This document shows, piece after piece, positions 1 to 8,729 of a stretch of 64,000 bases of DNA (positions are counted from its first letter, which is position 1; each line of letters starts with the position of its first letter). The stretch is from assembly GCA_029257805.1 (NCBI GenBank), contig JARIAR010000057.1:1-64000 (forward strand), read 5' to 3'. This DNA is from Blautia sp. GTDB taxonomy: Bacteria > Bacillota > Clostridia > Lachnospirales > Lachnospiraceae. The notes under the pieces are model-generated. The model saw nothing but the letters and a program-made list of their open reading frames with translations. It did not search any database and was not told the DNA's origin. Position numbers and translations under genes: made by a program.

Positions 1-368
1 TTTGTATCATTCCCTGTTAAATACTTTACACTATTTACAAAATAATTCCTGTTGGCTTCACTTGTCATGCTGGCAGCAAATACAGCTAGCGTACATACAA
101 TAACAAATCCGGCAGCTCTTACCAGCCTGTGTCGAATTTTCAGACTTTTTGAATACCGGACTTTCTCTTTCTTCTCTTTTTCTTCTTTCTCCCTGATCTG
201 CACTTTTTCCATAAATGCATCATAAAACATATCCAGTTCTTCTTCTGTAATTTCTTTTTGTTCTTCTTCTCCATCAGAAAAAACCGAATCTTCTATTATT
301 TGATTTTCTTTTTTAACTTCCTCTTCCAGCCACTCTTTTAGTTTATCATCTATTGCTTTTTTGTTCAT
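1..368 (-). CDS. anti-sigma-factor-like single-pass membrane protein (partial, C-terminus off window)
   Basis: This frame is open to the left edge and is absent from the ORF track. ATG at 368 follows AGGAGAAA. About 122 residues are visible: an acidic, lysine/glutamate-rich cytoplasmic segment (1-80), a basic stretch, then one hydrophobic segment (about residues 83-100) followed by an extracytoplasmic part that continues off the window. The order is what is expected of the DUF4367/DUF4179-type proteins that pair with ECF sigma factors in Lachnospiraceae. A sigma factor on the same strand lies 1.2 kb away, beyond murG, which supports an anti-sigma role. The diagnostic C-terminal domain is not visible, so the family is inference. 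Confidence 0.6.
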   Translation of the reverse strand, partial: MNKKAIDDKLKEWLEEEVKKENQIIEDSVFSDGEEEQKEITEEELDMFYDAFMEKVQIREKEEKEKKEKVRYSKSLKIRHRLVRAAGFVIVCTLAVFAASMTSEANRNYFVNSVKYLTGNDT

Positions 369-458
369 TTTTTCTCCTGCATTTCTATCTTTCCTTGACA
401 ATTCTGCTTCAGAGGTTCATATTAAAACTGATAAATAGATTTATTCAGGAGGAATCTC

Positions 459-1526
459 ATGAAACATATTGTACTTACAGGCGGCGGTACAGCCGGACAT
501 GTAACTCCCAACATAGCACTTATTCCCAGACTTCAGGAAATGGGCTACAAAATTTCCTACATTGGTTCTTATGAAGGAATTGAGAAAAAACTCATTGAAG
601 AATTGGGAATTCCCTATTATGGAATTTCATCCGGCAAATTAAGACGCTACTTTGATTTAAAAAACTTTTCTGATCCATTCCGTGTAATAAAAGGCTTTGG
701 ACAGGCCAGAAAATTATTAAAAGAATTAAAGCCTGATGTTGTTTTTTCAAAAGGCGGTTTTGTTACAGTTCCGGTTGTCCTTGCAGCTAAAAAGCGAAAA
801 ATCCCGGCAATCATTCACGAATCTGACATGACACCTGGTCTTGCCAATAAACTGTGTATTCCGTCTGCTGCAAAAGTATGTTGCAATTTTCCGGAAACAG
901 TTAACAGTCTCCCTAAAGAAAAAGCCGTTCTTACAGGCACTCCGATCCGTAAGGAGCTCCTGCATGGAGATAAAGAAGCTGCCCGTGCATTCTGCGGTTT
1001 CACATCTCATAAGCCAGTTCTGATGATCATTGGCGGAAGTCTGGGGGCTGCTTCTGTAAACGAAAATGTACGTAAAATTCTCCCGAAACTTCTGGAAGAA
1101 TTTCAGGTGATCCATCTTTGTGGCAAAGGCAAAGTAGATGAAAATCTTCATGGTACCTCCGGATATGTTCAGTATGAATACATCAAAAAAGAATTACCGG
1201 ATTTATTTGCCCTTGCAGATGTTGTTATCTCCCGGGCGGGTGCTAATGCAATCTGCGAAATCAGTGCTTTACACAAACCAAATCTACTAATCCCTCTCTC
1301 TGCAAAAGCAAGCCGGGGTGATCAGATTTTAAATGCCCGTTCCTTTGAACGTCAGGGATACAGCATGGTTCTTGAGGAAGAAGAAATCACAGAAGAAACT
1401 CTATTAAATTCCATCAAAAAACTTTATGCAGAGCGCCAGTCTTATATAGACGCAATGAGCTCCAGTACACATATGGATTCCATCAGGAACATTACAGACC
1501 TGATTGATGAATGTGCGAAACACTGA
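459..1526 (+). CDS. murG: undecaprenyl-PP-MurNAc-pentapeptide N-acetylglucosaminyltransferase (MurG family)
   Basis: MurG transfers GlcNAc from UDP-GlcNAc to lipid I to make lipid II on the inner membrane face. The 355-residue length is normal. The N-terminal [11 protein letters not shown] loop (residues 8-18) and the [12 protein letters not shown] stretch match Firmicutes MurG. The C-terminal Rossmann half has GGSLGA (near 190) and the sugar-nucleotide motif [11 protein letters not shown] (near 252). ATG 459 follows AGGAGG at ideal spacing. It stands alone on the plus strand, away from any dcw cluster, and is flanked by minus-strand genes. It may therefore be a second, non-dcw MurG paralogue; activity is likely but which copy is essential cannot be told here. 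Confidence 0.9.
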   Translation: MKHIVLTGGGTAGHVTPNIALIPRLQEMGYKISYIGSYEGIEKKLIEELGIPYYGISSGKLRRYFDLKNFSDPFRVIKGFGQARKLLKELKPDVVFSKGGFVTVPVVLAAKKRKIPAIIHESDMTPGLANKLCIPSAAKVCCNFPETVNSLPKEKAVLTGTPIRKELLHGDKEAARAFCGFTSHKPVLMIIGGSLGAASVNENVRKILPKLLEEFQVIHLCGKGKVDENLHGTSGYVQYEYIKKELPDLFALADVVISRAGANAICEISALHKPNLLIPLSAKASRGDQILNARSFERQGYSMVLEEEEITEETLLNSIKKLYAERQSYIDAMSSSTHMDSIRNITDLIDECAKH

Positions 1527-1542
1527 TCAAAAACAAAACACT

Positions 1543-2073
1543 TTATTCTTTATATAATCTGGACATTTCCCGTTCTAGCCACTTCTTTGTCCGAAAGATA
1601 CGATTGTTTATACCATTTCTTGTAAGACCGTATTCCTTCGCAACAATATCCGGAGAAATGTCCAGATATTTTACTTTCATTAAAATATCATAATTCATGG
1701 GATTTTCCGCTCGCAATTTTTGTAGAACCAGTTTTATATACTCTTTTGCCTCCATATGTAAGATTTCTGCTTCTATATTGCAACGTTTATCAATCAGATA
1801 ATCTTCCATTTCTTCATCTTCCGCAATAAATTCCCTCTTTGCATGCCCATGTTTACAATAATCCAGTGCTTTATTAATAGTTGCTTTTTTTACAAGTCCA
1901 TACAGCTTTTCTTCTTCGTGGAAGTTCAGATTTTGTTCTATTTTATATAAACTATAAAATACTTCCTGAACAATATCCTGTGCTGCATCCATATCATCGA
2001 CAATTTTGTTTGCAATTTTCAGGGAGAATCCAAAGTATTTCTTATAAAATTCTTTAAAATTAGTACTTTTCAT
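1543..2073 (-). CDS. ECF-type RNA polymerase sigma-70 family factor
   Basis: This is a 176-residue protein with an N-terminal sigma region 2 (DAAQDIVQEVFYSLY, about residues 29-43). The C-terminal region 4 helix-turn-helix (SPDIVAKEYGLTRNGINNRIFRTKKWL, here about 138-164, split by me for reference only) would contact the -35 element. No region 1 or 3 is present, which fits an ECF or ECF-like factor. It lies 25 nt downstream of the HIT gene and is probably cotranscribed with it. It converges on murG with a 16 nt gap. The partial membrane protein at the window start is a candidate anti-sigma partner. Confidence 0.85.
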   Translation of the reverse strand: MKSTNFKEFYKKYFGFSLKIANKIVDDMDAAQDIVQEVFYSLYKIEQNLNFHEEEKLYGLVKKATINKALDYCKHGHAKREFIAEDEEMEDYLIDKRCNIEAEILHMEAKEYIKLVLQKLRAENPMNYDILMKVKYLDISPDIVAKEYGLTRNGINNRIFRTKKWLEREMSRLYKE

Positions 2074-2098
2074 CTCTCATTTTATCCTGCCCAAAGAT

Positions 2099-2509
2099 TT
2101 ACAAACAAGCTTTTACTTGTTCTAAAATTTCATCTCTTTCTTTCTCATCCAAAGAGCCAGGAACCCAGGAAAGCCCCACATTGTCCCCTTCATATCTGGG
2201 TATTAAATGAATATGAAAATGAAATACTGTCTGTCCTGCTGTTTCTCCATTGTTCTGAACAATATTAAATCCGTCACAATGCAGAGCCTTTGACATCGCA
2301 GCAGCCATTTTCTTTGCAAGGATCATTGCTTTTCCTACCATTTCATCTGTCATTTCATAAATATTTGCAGCATGCTTTTTAGGCAAAATCAATGCATGGC
2401 CTTTACTGGCAGGTCCCAGATCCAGAATCACTCTGAATTCTTCGTCCTCCCATAATGTAGCAGCCGGAATTTCCCCCTGTGCAATTTTACAAAAAATACA
2501 ATCTCCCAT
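2099..2509 (-). CDS. HIT family nucleotide-binding hydrolase (HinT-like)
   Basis: This 136-residue protein carries the histidine triad HFHIHLIP (His97, His99, His101) that defines HIT nucleoside-phosphoramidate hydrolases and transferases. The N-terminal CIFCKI motif is typical of the zinc-binding HinT group. ATG 2509 is preceded by AGGAGGATAT. It is cytoplasmic, and probably the first gene of a two-gene unit with the sigma factor. Physiological substrate is unknown for most bacterial HIT proteins. Confidence 0.93.
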   Translation of the reverse strand: MGDCIFCKIAQGEIPAATLWEDEEFRVILDLGPASKGHALILPKKHAANIYEMTDEMVGKAMILAKKMAAAMSKALHCDGFNIVQNNGETAGQTVFHFHIHLIPRYEGDNVGLSWVPGSLDEKERDEILEQVKACL

Positions 2510-2622
2510 TTCATATATCCTCCTTTTATTTTCTTTTTTTGTCGCAATTATGCGAACTCTTGAACACGATACTTATTGCTAATCAAATATAAGAATGCTA
2601 CACTTTTTTTGAGGTGATAATT

Positions 2623-3297
2623 ATGAAGATAAATGCCACAGCTCAGCAGATCAAAGAAGAATTTCAGTTTACGCTTTCTAAATTTTCCCATGAAATCCGT
2701 AATCCTGTTTCTTTAATTAACAGCGAGCTCCAGATGATGGCAAATACACATCCGGATGTTGTAACATATGAAAACTGGAACGATATTATGGATAATCTGG
2801 ACTATATCAAAGAACTGTTAAACGAACTTTCCAATTATAATAATGCAGGAAGTATTTCTCCTAAAGATACCGATATAACATCTTATTTACAAAATATTTT
2901 ATCCTCTATCCGGCCAACGCTGGATTATCTTAACATCACATTGGAATCGGATTTTCCTGCCTCTTTGCCAGTGATTTCTATTGATCGTCTTAAAATCCGG
3001 CAGGCACTTTTAAACCTTCTGCGAAATGCACAGGAATCTATTTCCCATCCAAATGGAAAAATTCTGGTAACTGCCGTTCCTTTTAAAAAGGGAGTCTGCA
3101 TTTCCGTTTCTGATAACGGATGTGGAATTCCCCCGGAAAAAACAACGGAAATTTTTAATCCCTTTGTAACTTTTAAAAGTACCGGAACGGGACTTGGACT
3201 TGCTGTCACAAGACAGATCATTGAAGCGCACCATGGTCATATTGAAATTGAAAGCCAACCGGATCATGGCTCCACATTTCGAATTTTTCTTGGATGA
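2623..3297 (+). CDS. soluble sensor-less histidine kinase (NtrB/Spo0-type)
   Basis: This 224-residue protein has only the kinase core: a HisKA-like helix with phospho-acceptor His in SHEIRNP (about residue 23), an N box (NLLRNAQESI), G1 (DNGCGIPPE) and G2 (GTGLGLAV) of a HATPase domain. There is no signal peptide, membrane segment, PAS or GAF domain, so it must sense through a partner or act in a phosphorelay. The ORF track starts at GTG 2614. I prefer ATG 2623, because GAGGTGAT immediately upstream serves as its ribosome binding site. No response regulator is adjacent. Its 3' end overlaps the convergent rhomboid gene by 34 bp. Confidence 0.85.
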   Translation: MKINATAQQIKEEFQFTLSKFSHEIRNPVSLINSELQMMANTHPDVVTYENWNDIMDNLDYIKELLNELSNYNNAGSISPKDTDITSYLQNILSSIRPTLDYLNITLESDFPASLPVISIDRLKIRQALLNLLRNAQESISHPNGKILVTAVPFKKGVCISVSDNGCGIPPEKTTEIFNPFVTFKSTGTGLGLAVTRQIIEAHHGHIEIESQPDHGSTFRIFLG

Positions 3298-3866
3298 TAC
3301 AAAATAACAGAAAGGAAAAATCCAGCGATCAAACCACCAATATGAGCCGCATTATCCACTCCATCACTTACAATTCCTAAATAGACAGAGAAAACAGCCA
3401 TGATTATAATCTGTTTTGCTGATAAGTCTTCTACCTTTCCTTTATCGTGTAAAACAATATAAATCATGGCTCCCATTACTGCAAATACCGCACCGGAAGC
3501 GCCTGCGGAAACTGCATATTCCTGCCCCTTTATTTCCATAAATAAAGAAAGAAGATTTCCACCTATGCCCCCCATAAGATAAAGTATAAGAAATTTACCC
3601 TTTCCCAAAACTTTTTCCATTCGTTGGCCCAGGGCAAATAAGACCAGCATATTGTTGACAAGATGTTCTATGCCAAAATGCAAAAACATGCACGTGAAAA
3701 GACGATAAATCTGTCCCTGTTCCATAATAAAAGGTGTATAAGCAGCGCCCCATCGAATCATATTTTGTGTATCCAAGGAGCCTCCGTTTAAATCTACTAC
3801 CAGGAATATCAGGACATTCATTAAAATCAGAATCACTGTAACCGGTTCTTTTCTCAGTTCCTCCAA
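3264..3866 (-). CDS. rhomboid family intramembrane serine protease
   Basis: This 200-residue protein has six predicted hydrophobic segments and the rhomboid catalytic dyad: Ser124 in GASGA and His175 in HIGG, plus the HLVNNM motif in TM2. This is the minimal six-helix bacterial rhomboid core without an added cytosolic domain. It would cleave membrane-protein substrates within the bilayer. The gene stands alone, converging on the histidine kinase gene with overlapping stop codons. Substrate unknown. Confidence 0.92.
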   Translation of the reverse strand: MEELRKEPVTVILILMNVLIFLVVDLNGGSLDTQNMIRWGAAYTPFIMEQGQIYRLFTCMFLHFGIEHLVNNMLVLFALGQRMEKVLGKGKFLILYLMGGIGGNLLSLFMEIKGQEYAVSAGASGAVFAVMGAMIYIVLHDKGKVEDLSAKQIIIMAVFSVYLGIVSDGVDNAAHIGGLIAGFFLSVILYHPRKIRNVEP

Positions 3867-3965
3867 AAGCAGCCTCTTCTCTTTTTCTGTTATACAGAAA
3901 AATTTTATTCACCACATTAATTATGTTAATTTTAGTATAACAGATTTTTTCTCAAATACAAAGTT

Positions 3966-5288
3966 TTATTTCAAAAACACATAGCGTGCCTGCGCAAAAT
4001 CCACTTCATCTTCATGTTGTAAATGATAGTCTTCCCCTTCCTGAAGAAGTCTTCCGTTTACAGTTGTCCCATTTCTTGAATTCAAGTCACTTAAATAATA
4101 TTCATTTTCCTGCCTTCGTATTTTTGCATGAATACGACTGACTGTAGGAAGATCAATCACGGCATCTACCGCTGTTTCCATCTTTCCAATTACCGTTATT
4201 TCTTCCTGTAAATAAATCGCTGCCAGTTCTCCTGGTTCCCGGCTTACAAGAGTTGCCGGACCTTCTACTGTATTTGCAGACAATACAACCGTCTCTCCAA
4301 AATCCCTTTTTTCTGTTTGTTCTACCTTCACAAATTTCTTTTGTTTACGGTTCGTTTTCTCCTGCTCCACTTCTTTTTCCACAGGAATTTCCGACGCAAA
4401 ATCTATTGGATTTTTCCTTTTTCTCAAAACAAACGTGTATATTTTATACGCCAACATTCCTATTCCACCGGCTGCAACCATCGCTAACATCACTATTTTA
4501 ACCTGAATTTCAGGAAGATATCCGAAAAATCCGGCTGCAAGAATCAAGAAAAACCCCAGCGCGCCCAAAAGACAGAATGCTATTTTTTTCCATAGTACAT
4601 ATCGCTCTTTTTCTTCTTCTTTTTCCTCACAATCCCTAAAAAAATCTACTTTTTCTTCCTGCATTTTTTCTTCAAAAAATAATTCCTGACACTGTTTTTT
4701 TTCATTGAAAACTACATTTTCCTGCTTCTCTGTCGAGACTTCTTCTCTTTCTTTATAAATTTCTTCTTTGATATATTCTAAATGAAACGTACCTTCCAAT
4801 GTCCGTCTATATACTCCATAACCTAATATCACTGCCTCTTCCTCTTCATGATCAATCTGAGGAAGTATATATTCCGTAAAAATCCGAAACTGTTCTTTAA
4901 TGTCTTCGTTTTTTCCCGGCATACAGCAAAAATATAATTTCTTCTTTTCCACATCTAAGTACATATACTCCGGTTGCAGAAGAAGCTGTCCGGGATTCAT
5001 CAGATATTCCTCCATTTCTTCTATCGTCTGGATGATCCCGCCTAAAATAAGGCGCAAATCTTCTGCTCTAAATTTTTTCTGTTCATATAAAGAAATAACA
5101 GACTGCCTGGAAGTAATGTCATAATAAAGCATAAACTGCCCATCTATTCCCTGAATGCGGCATTTCAAAAGAGAAGGCACCGCATTTCCAAGCAGCATTC
5201 TTACCTGGTACGAATCGGTATCCAATTGCTCATCTCCATATAAAATCAGATAATTGTGATTCATATCTCTCTTATACTCTGTTCTCAT
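3966..5288 (-). CDS. DUF6382 and FHA domain membrane protein of the tad locus
   Basis: This 440-residue protein has an N-terminal region of about 170 residues that matches DUF6382 as I recognise it. Then come a charged linker, two adjacent hydrophobic segments (about 235-285), a basic stretch and a C-terminal forkhead-associated domain (SRIHAKI, SDLNSRNGTTVNG). FHA domains bind phosphothreonine, so it may connect Ser/Thr kinase signalling to pilus assembly. ATG 5288 is preceded by GGAGGAT. It is the last gene of the tad operon, starting just after the TadE gene stops (2 nt gap). No Ser/Thr kinase gene is in the window. Confidence 0.85.
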   Translation of the reverse strand: MRTEYKRDMNHNYLILYGDEQLDTDSYQVRMLLGNAVPSLLKCRIQGIDGQFMLYYDITSRQSVISLYEQKKFRAEDLRLILGGIIQTIEEMEEYLMNPGQLLLQPEYMYLDVEKKKLYFCCMPGKNEDIKEQFRIFTEYILPQIDHEEEEAVILGYGVYRRTLEGTFHLEYIKEEIYKEREEVSTEKQENVVFNEKKQCQELFFEEKMQEEKVDFFRDCEEKEEEKERYVLWKKIAFCLLGALGFFLILAAGFFGYLPEIQVKIVMLAMVAAGGIGMLAYKIYTFVLRKRKNPIDFASEIPVEKEVEQEKTNRKQKKFVKVEQTEKRDFGETVVLSANTVEGPATLVSREPGELAAIYLQEEITVIGKMETAVDAVIDLPTVSRIHAKIRRQENEYYLSDLNSRNGTTVNGRLLQEGEDYHLQHEDEVDFAQARYVFLK

Positions 5289-5290
5289 TT

Positions 5291-5716
5291 TTATCCTCCA
5301 ATTTCTCCCAGTATATTTGACGCTGCTTTTATTTTCCGTATCCAGCCCACAGGACGAATTATTCTGGATTTTCCTTCTGCACGAAGATGCCAGGATAGTC
5401 CTGTATATTCAGCAATGGTATCCTCATCATATATCACTTGAACATCTTTTCCTGCCTTAACATGTAAAGAGAGGTTTTCAGCTCCAAAAAAGCCAGACGA
5501 TCCCAGACCTTCGCCTTTCCTTTGTGCAGTTTCATATACGCTTCCATTTTCCCATATCCCTTCCATCGCCCCGCTTATTGCAGATTCATATGCTGCAGCT
5601 GTAAGCCAGACACGATTATGTACAAAAAAGCACAAATACAAAAGTCCCATCAAAGTAAACAGGATCAGCGGCATTACACATGCTGCCTCCACCGTAAAGC
5701 TTCCTTTCTTTATCAT
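5291..5716 (-). CDS. TadE-like pseudopilin
   Basis: This 141-residue protein has a class-III-type prepilin N-terminus: KKG followed by SFTVEAACVMPLILF, with Glu at +5 after the likely cleavage site and one hydrophobic helix. The remainder is extracellular. TadE-like minor pseudopilins initiate or cap Flp pili. ATG 5716 follows AGGAGG and overlaps the stop of the upstream prepilin peptidase by 4 nt, giving translational coupling. It should be processed by one of the two peptidases encoded in the operon. Confidence 0.88.
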   Translation of the reverse strand: MIKKGSFTVEAACVMPLILFTLMGLLYLCFFVHNRVWLTAAAYESAISGAMEGIWENGSVYETAQRKGEGLGSSGFFGAENLSLHVKAGKDVQVIYDEDTIAEYTGLSWHLRAEGKSRIIRPVGWIRKIKAASNILGEIGG

Positions 5717-6135
5717 AAAAAAAGACCTCCTATGTATCCAAAAAACAAATATGGAATAAACGGGATTCTTGTTTTTTTCCCTTTATGACGCACCACCACA
5801 AGATAACCTGCTGATACAGCACATCCCAATAATCCAAGTATAAGGGAAAGGATCAATTGTTCCCATTTCAGTATTGTTCCCAGTGCCAAAATAACAAGAC
5901 CATCCCCCATGCCGATTTCACCACCTGTAAGAAAACTGACTCCGATTACGCACAACCCCATTGCCACTCCCAGCAAGTATAGAGGATTAATAAGACCGTC
6001 ATGCCATGCCCACAAAAAACCTACAATTCCTACAACTCCTGTTGTCCAAAGAGAAATCTGCTGTTTCTTCCAATCCGTCCACGCATTTATCCCAAGAAAA
6101 ACTAAAGCCACTACATTTAACCACATCGTCCACAC
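5713..6135 (-). CDS. A24 prepilin peptidase (TadV/CpaA-like), second copy
   Basis: This polytopic 140-residue protein carries the two aspartates of A24 peptidases: Asp21 in TDWKK and Asp78 in the GMGDG (GxGD) motif. It lacks the N-methyltransferase domain, as is usual for TadV/CpaA. It sits between two TadE-like pseudopilin genes and overlaps both, suggesting coupling. It differs strongly from the other A24 enzyme at the head of the same operon. Confidence 0.88.
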   Translation of the reverse strand: MWTMWLNVVALVFLGINAWTDWKKQQISLWTTGVVGIVGFLWAWHDGLINPLYLLGVAMGLCVIGVSFLTGGEIGMGDGLVILALGTILKWEQLILSLILGLLGCAVSAGYLVVVRHKGKKTRIPFIPYLFFGYIGGLFL

Positions 6136-6989
6136 GCTCCCATTCCTTTCGCATCTGATTCTTTTATCATTCGCACCGTTCTTTTTAAGCCGCTACAGCT
6201 TCCTGTATTATGATATCGGTTGCTTTTCCCTGTTATAAAAACCACCCCTGCCGGTTTCTGATTTCTGCTGCAAATTTCACATGCTGTGTACTTTTCTCCA
6301 TACTGATTTTTTCTACTCTCAATAGAGGCACCCGATACCTGTTCAATGGAAAGATTCAGGTAACTGCAGTTTATATTTTTGTGATATACGTTTCCCGATT
6401 CTGTTACATACACCATCTTCTCTGTATCACTTCCCTGATTCTGATCAACCAAAGAAGAGGGTGCTTTTCCTGTCCATCCATGGACCTTCACTGTATTATG
6501 CATCCAGATTTTGGGAAGCGGAATCAATCCTCCTACCGGTTCATATGCATACACATCCGGAAGAATAATATTTTCCATCCCTCCTCCATCCGGTTCATAT
6601 GCATACATTCCTGCTTCTTTGGCTTTTTGGCAAAGCAAAGTAAGATGCTCTGTCTGTATCTTGTATATATCCATAAAAGAAATCAAAGTGACAATTCCCA
6701 TAAAAAATAGAGGAAGGACAAGCGCTGTTTCCACTGCCAGACTGGCAGCCTTTGCCATTTTCAAAAAGGTGCAAAAAGACACTTTTCCAGAAAGTCTGCC
6801 TTTACATATCGGGGAATGCAAAAGCGTTCTTTTCTTTAGAGAGCGTACCCTTTCTTTTAAATTTTTTTCTGCTGCTTTTATGCGGTGTTTTTTCTCTTGT
6901 ATATATAGCATATTTTCTTTATTTTCCATTTTATCCAGCCTGTCTGTCTGTACTTTATACACCTTGATTTTTACTTTCTGAAAAAGCAT
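6117..6989 (-). CDS. TadE-like pseudopilin with tandem Cys/His metal-binding-like modules
   Basis: This is a 290-residue protein. A long basic N-terminal tail (about 80 residues) precedes a pseudopilin helix (ASLAVETALVLPLFF) with the conserved Glu. The C-terminal half carries two similar modules, each with YH, Cys, and a final CxxC: YHKNINC...CEIC and YHNTGSC...CGRC. Such YH-x(n)-C...CxxC units resemble the Ada-type metal-binding module seen in several secreted Firmicutes proteins, so zinc binding is plausible but not shown. ATG 6989 has AGAGGTG upstream. Only 38 nt separate it from the DUF5702 gene. Confidence 0.8.
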   Translation of the reverse strand: MLFQKVKIKVYKVQTDRLDKMENKENMLYIQEKKHRIKAAEKNLKERVRSLKKRTLLHSPICKGRLSGKVSFCTFLKMAKAASLAVETALVLPLFFMGIVTLISFMDIYKIQTEHLTLLCQKAKEAGMYAYEPDGGGMENIILPDVYAYEPVGGLIPLPKIWMHNTVKVHGWTGKAPSSLVDQNQGSDTEKMVYVTESGNVYHKNINCSYLNLSIEQVSGASIESRKNQYGEKYTACEICSRNQKPAGVVFITGKSNRYHNTGSCSGLKRTVRMIKESDAKGMGACGRCG

Positions 6990-7027
6990 CTTTTTGCACC
7001 TCTTTTCCTATGCTCTTCTTTTACAAC

Positions 7028-8503
7028 CTAATCATATCCATATGCTCTTGTTACATTAAAAATCTTTCTCTTATTAGCTTTCACATCCACAGAAACTTCT
7101 ATGGCAACAATACAGGAATCCAGGCAAAAATTTCTCCGCCCTTTCTCCCTGATGGACATCTCTATCATATCCATACCGCGCATAAGCTTTTTTTCTTTTC
7201 CGGCAGACAAAAGCAGAATCTGAAGATAATCTTCGTAAGCAATCCCATTTTCACTTCCCCTTCTGGCAGAATCCAATCCTTCCAGAAGTTTCGGAAGATT
7301 TTCCAGGGAAAGCTGCCAGTCTGCACCTGATTTCATTAATGGAACCTTTCCACCTGCAAATAGCTCTCTTACATCCAAAATGCTTTCTCCAAATGCCCAG
7401 CAGAAAAGAAGCGCCGCTTCAATCACTCCAGAAGCCGGAGGAATCAGAAAAGAAGATGCAATAGCCATGGCAAGACTTCCTGCCTGGGCACGTTTTCCAT
7501 AATCTCCCGCTAAAAAGGCAAGATTCACTCCTTCTCGAATAAGCAAAAGCCGCTTTGCCACAAACTTAAGATTCTCTATATCATCTGCTTTTCCTCCCAG
7601 AATATATTCGATCTGATACTTCAATCCCCCGGCTCCCGGTTTCTTGTAATTTCCCAATTTATCCATTAGATATTGCTGAAAAAGTATACCGGAAGAGTAA
7701 GTCTCATCTTTTTTTAGACCATTTCCCATAGGCATTCCCTGCTGCTTCCTTCTCTTAGATAAAAATTCACTGCCCTGTGCTTTTCCACTGGATACCTGTA
7801 CATTACCAGGTATTACCAGTTCCAAAATTCCCATTTTTCGAATTCTTCGTATAATACTGATGGGATTTACTACCTTTTTAGGAGGAACAGCGGCTTCCAC
7901 ATGTCCGTCTTCCAGAGTTCCACCTTCCGGGGTTTTTTCTGCTTCTGCCATAGCTTCTTGATTTTTTCTATTTGTTTCTTCCATTTCTACATCATAATGA
8001 TGTATCACATCACCATTTTCAGCATTTTGTCCTTCTTTTTCAGCCTCATCTGTTTTCTCTTTTCTTTGTTTCATTTTATTCAGAAGAAGGTTCACCCCCT
8101 GGCTTCCAAGGGTCTCTTTCATATATCGTACTACCTGTTGATAAAAAGCTTCTCCATTTTCGTCTGTAAGCAGACGATACCCTGTAAATCCACCCTGTAC
8201 AACGGAAAGTTTTTGACTGTTTTGTTTTAAAACAGGCTTCATATAAGAAGAAAAATTATCGTAAATATCTGCAAATCCAATCTGACCCTGACCACAAGAA
8301 CCATCCAAAAGAAATAAATCATAGTCTTTTAATATTTCTTTATCGTATTGACCAAATAATGAATATAATCCGATATCTACGCTATTTAAAATTTGTGTTC
8401 TGGCTGCCGCCATTCTTACCGATTCAATCCCTGTACAAACCAAAGAAACAATAAGGCTTAAAATCAGGGCAAGAAACACGGTTATACTTCCTCGTCGTGC
8501 CAT
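7028..8503 (-). CDS. DUF5702 protein, TadG-like pilus-associated surface protein
   Basis: This 491-residue protein begins with a pseudopilin-like segment, RRGSITVFLALILSLIVSL, that has no Glu at the usual +5 position. It is followed by the DUF5702-like sequence (ARTQILNSVDIGLYSLFGQYDKEILKDYDLFLL in short blocks). A Glu/Lys-rich, low-complexity region lies around 145-205. The rest is predicted to be outside the cell. Within Gram-positive tad loci such a protein follows the pilin gene, as here (29 nt downstream). Its exact role in pilus assembly is not known to me. Confidence 0.82.
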   Translation of the reverse strand: MARRGSITVFLALILSLIVSLVCTGIESVRMAAARTQILNSVDIGLYSLFGQYDKEILKDYDLFLLDGSCGQGQIGFADIYDNFSSYMKPVLKQNSQKLSVVQGGFTGYRLLTDENGEAFYQQVVRYMKETLGSQGVNLLLNKMKQRKEKTDEAEKEGQNAENGDVIHHYDVEMEETNRKNQEAMAEAEKTPEGGTLEDGHVEAAVPPKKVVNPISIIRRIRKMGILELVIPGNVQVSSGKAQGSEFLSKRRKQQGMPMGNGLKKDETYSSGILFQQYLMDKLGNYKKPGAGGLKYQIEYILGGKADDIENLKFVAKRLLLIREGVNLAFLAGDYGKRAQAGSLAMAIASSFLIPPASGVIEAALLFCWAFGESILDVRELFAGGKVPLMKSGADWQLSLENLPKLLEGLDSARRGSENGIAYEDYLQILLLSAGKEKKLMRGMDMIEMSIREKGRRNFCLDSCIVAIEVSVDVKANKRKIFNVTRAYGYD

Positions 8504-8532
8504 ACAGGATGCACCTCCTTCTCCATAAAACT

Positions 8533-8712
8533 TTAAATAGAATTGCTTTGTTTTGCAATTTTAGCCAGAATGCTCTTTACAAGCCTTGTAAGCTGATCTT
8601 TAAATATAATTACAAGACCGATCAGCACAACCAGTATTAAAATAATTTCTACAACACCAACTGCATCCTCTTCTCTTAAAAATGCTTTCGTCAGCTTTCG
8701 TAATCCTCGCAT
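8533..8712 (-). CDS. Flp1-family type IVb major pilin
   Basis: This is a 59-residue prepilin: basic leader, EEDAVG, then VVEIILILVVLIGLVIIF, the Flp1 hydrophobic helix, and a short amphipathic tail. The ORF track extends it to 8868, but that extension overlaps tadC and looks non-coding. ATG 8712 follows AAAGGAGGTGG, the strongest ribosome binding site in the operon, as expected for the most abundant product. The leader would be cut after the Gly by an A24 peptidase. It is the presumed structural subunit of the pilus. Confidence 0.9.
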   Translation of the reverse strand: MRGLRKLTKAFLREEDAVGVVEIILILVVLIGLVIIFKDQLTRLVKSILAKIAKQSNSI

Positions 8713-8729
8713 TTTTCCACCTCCTTTCG

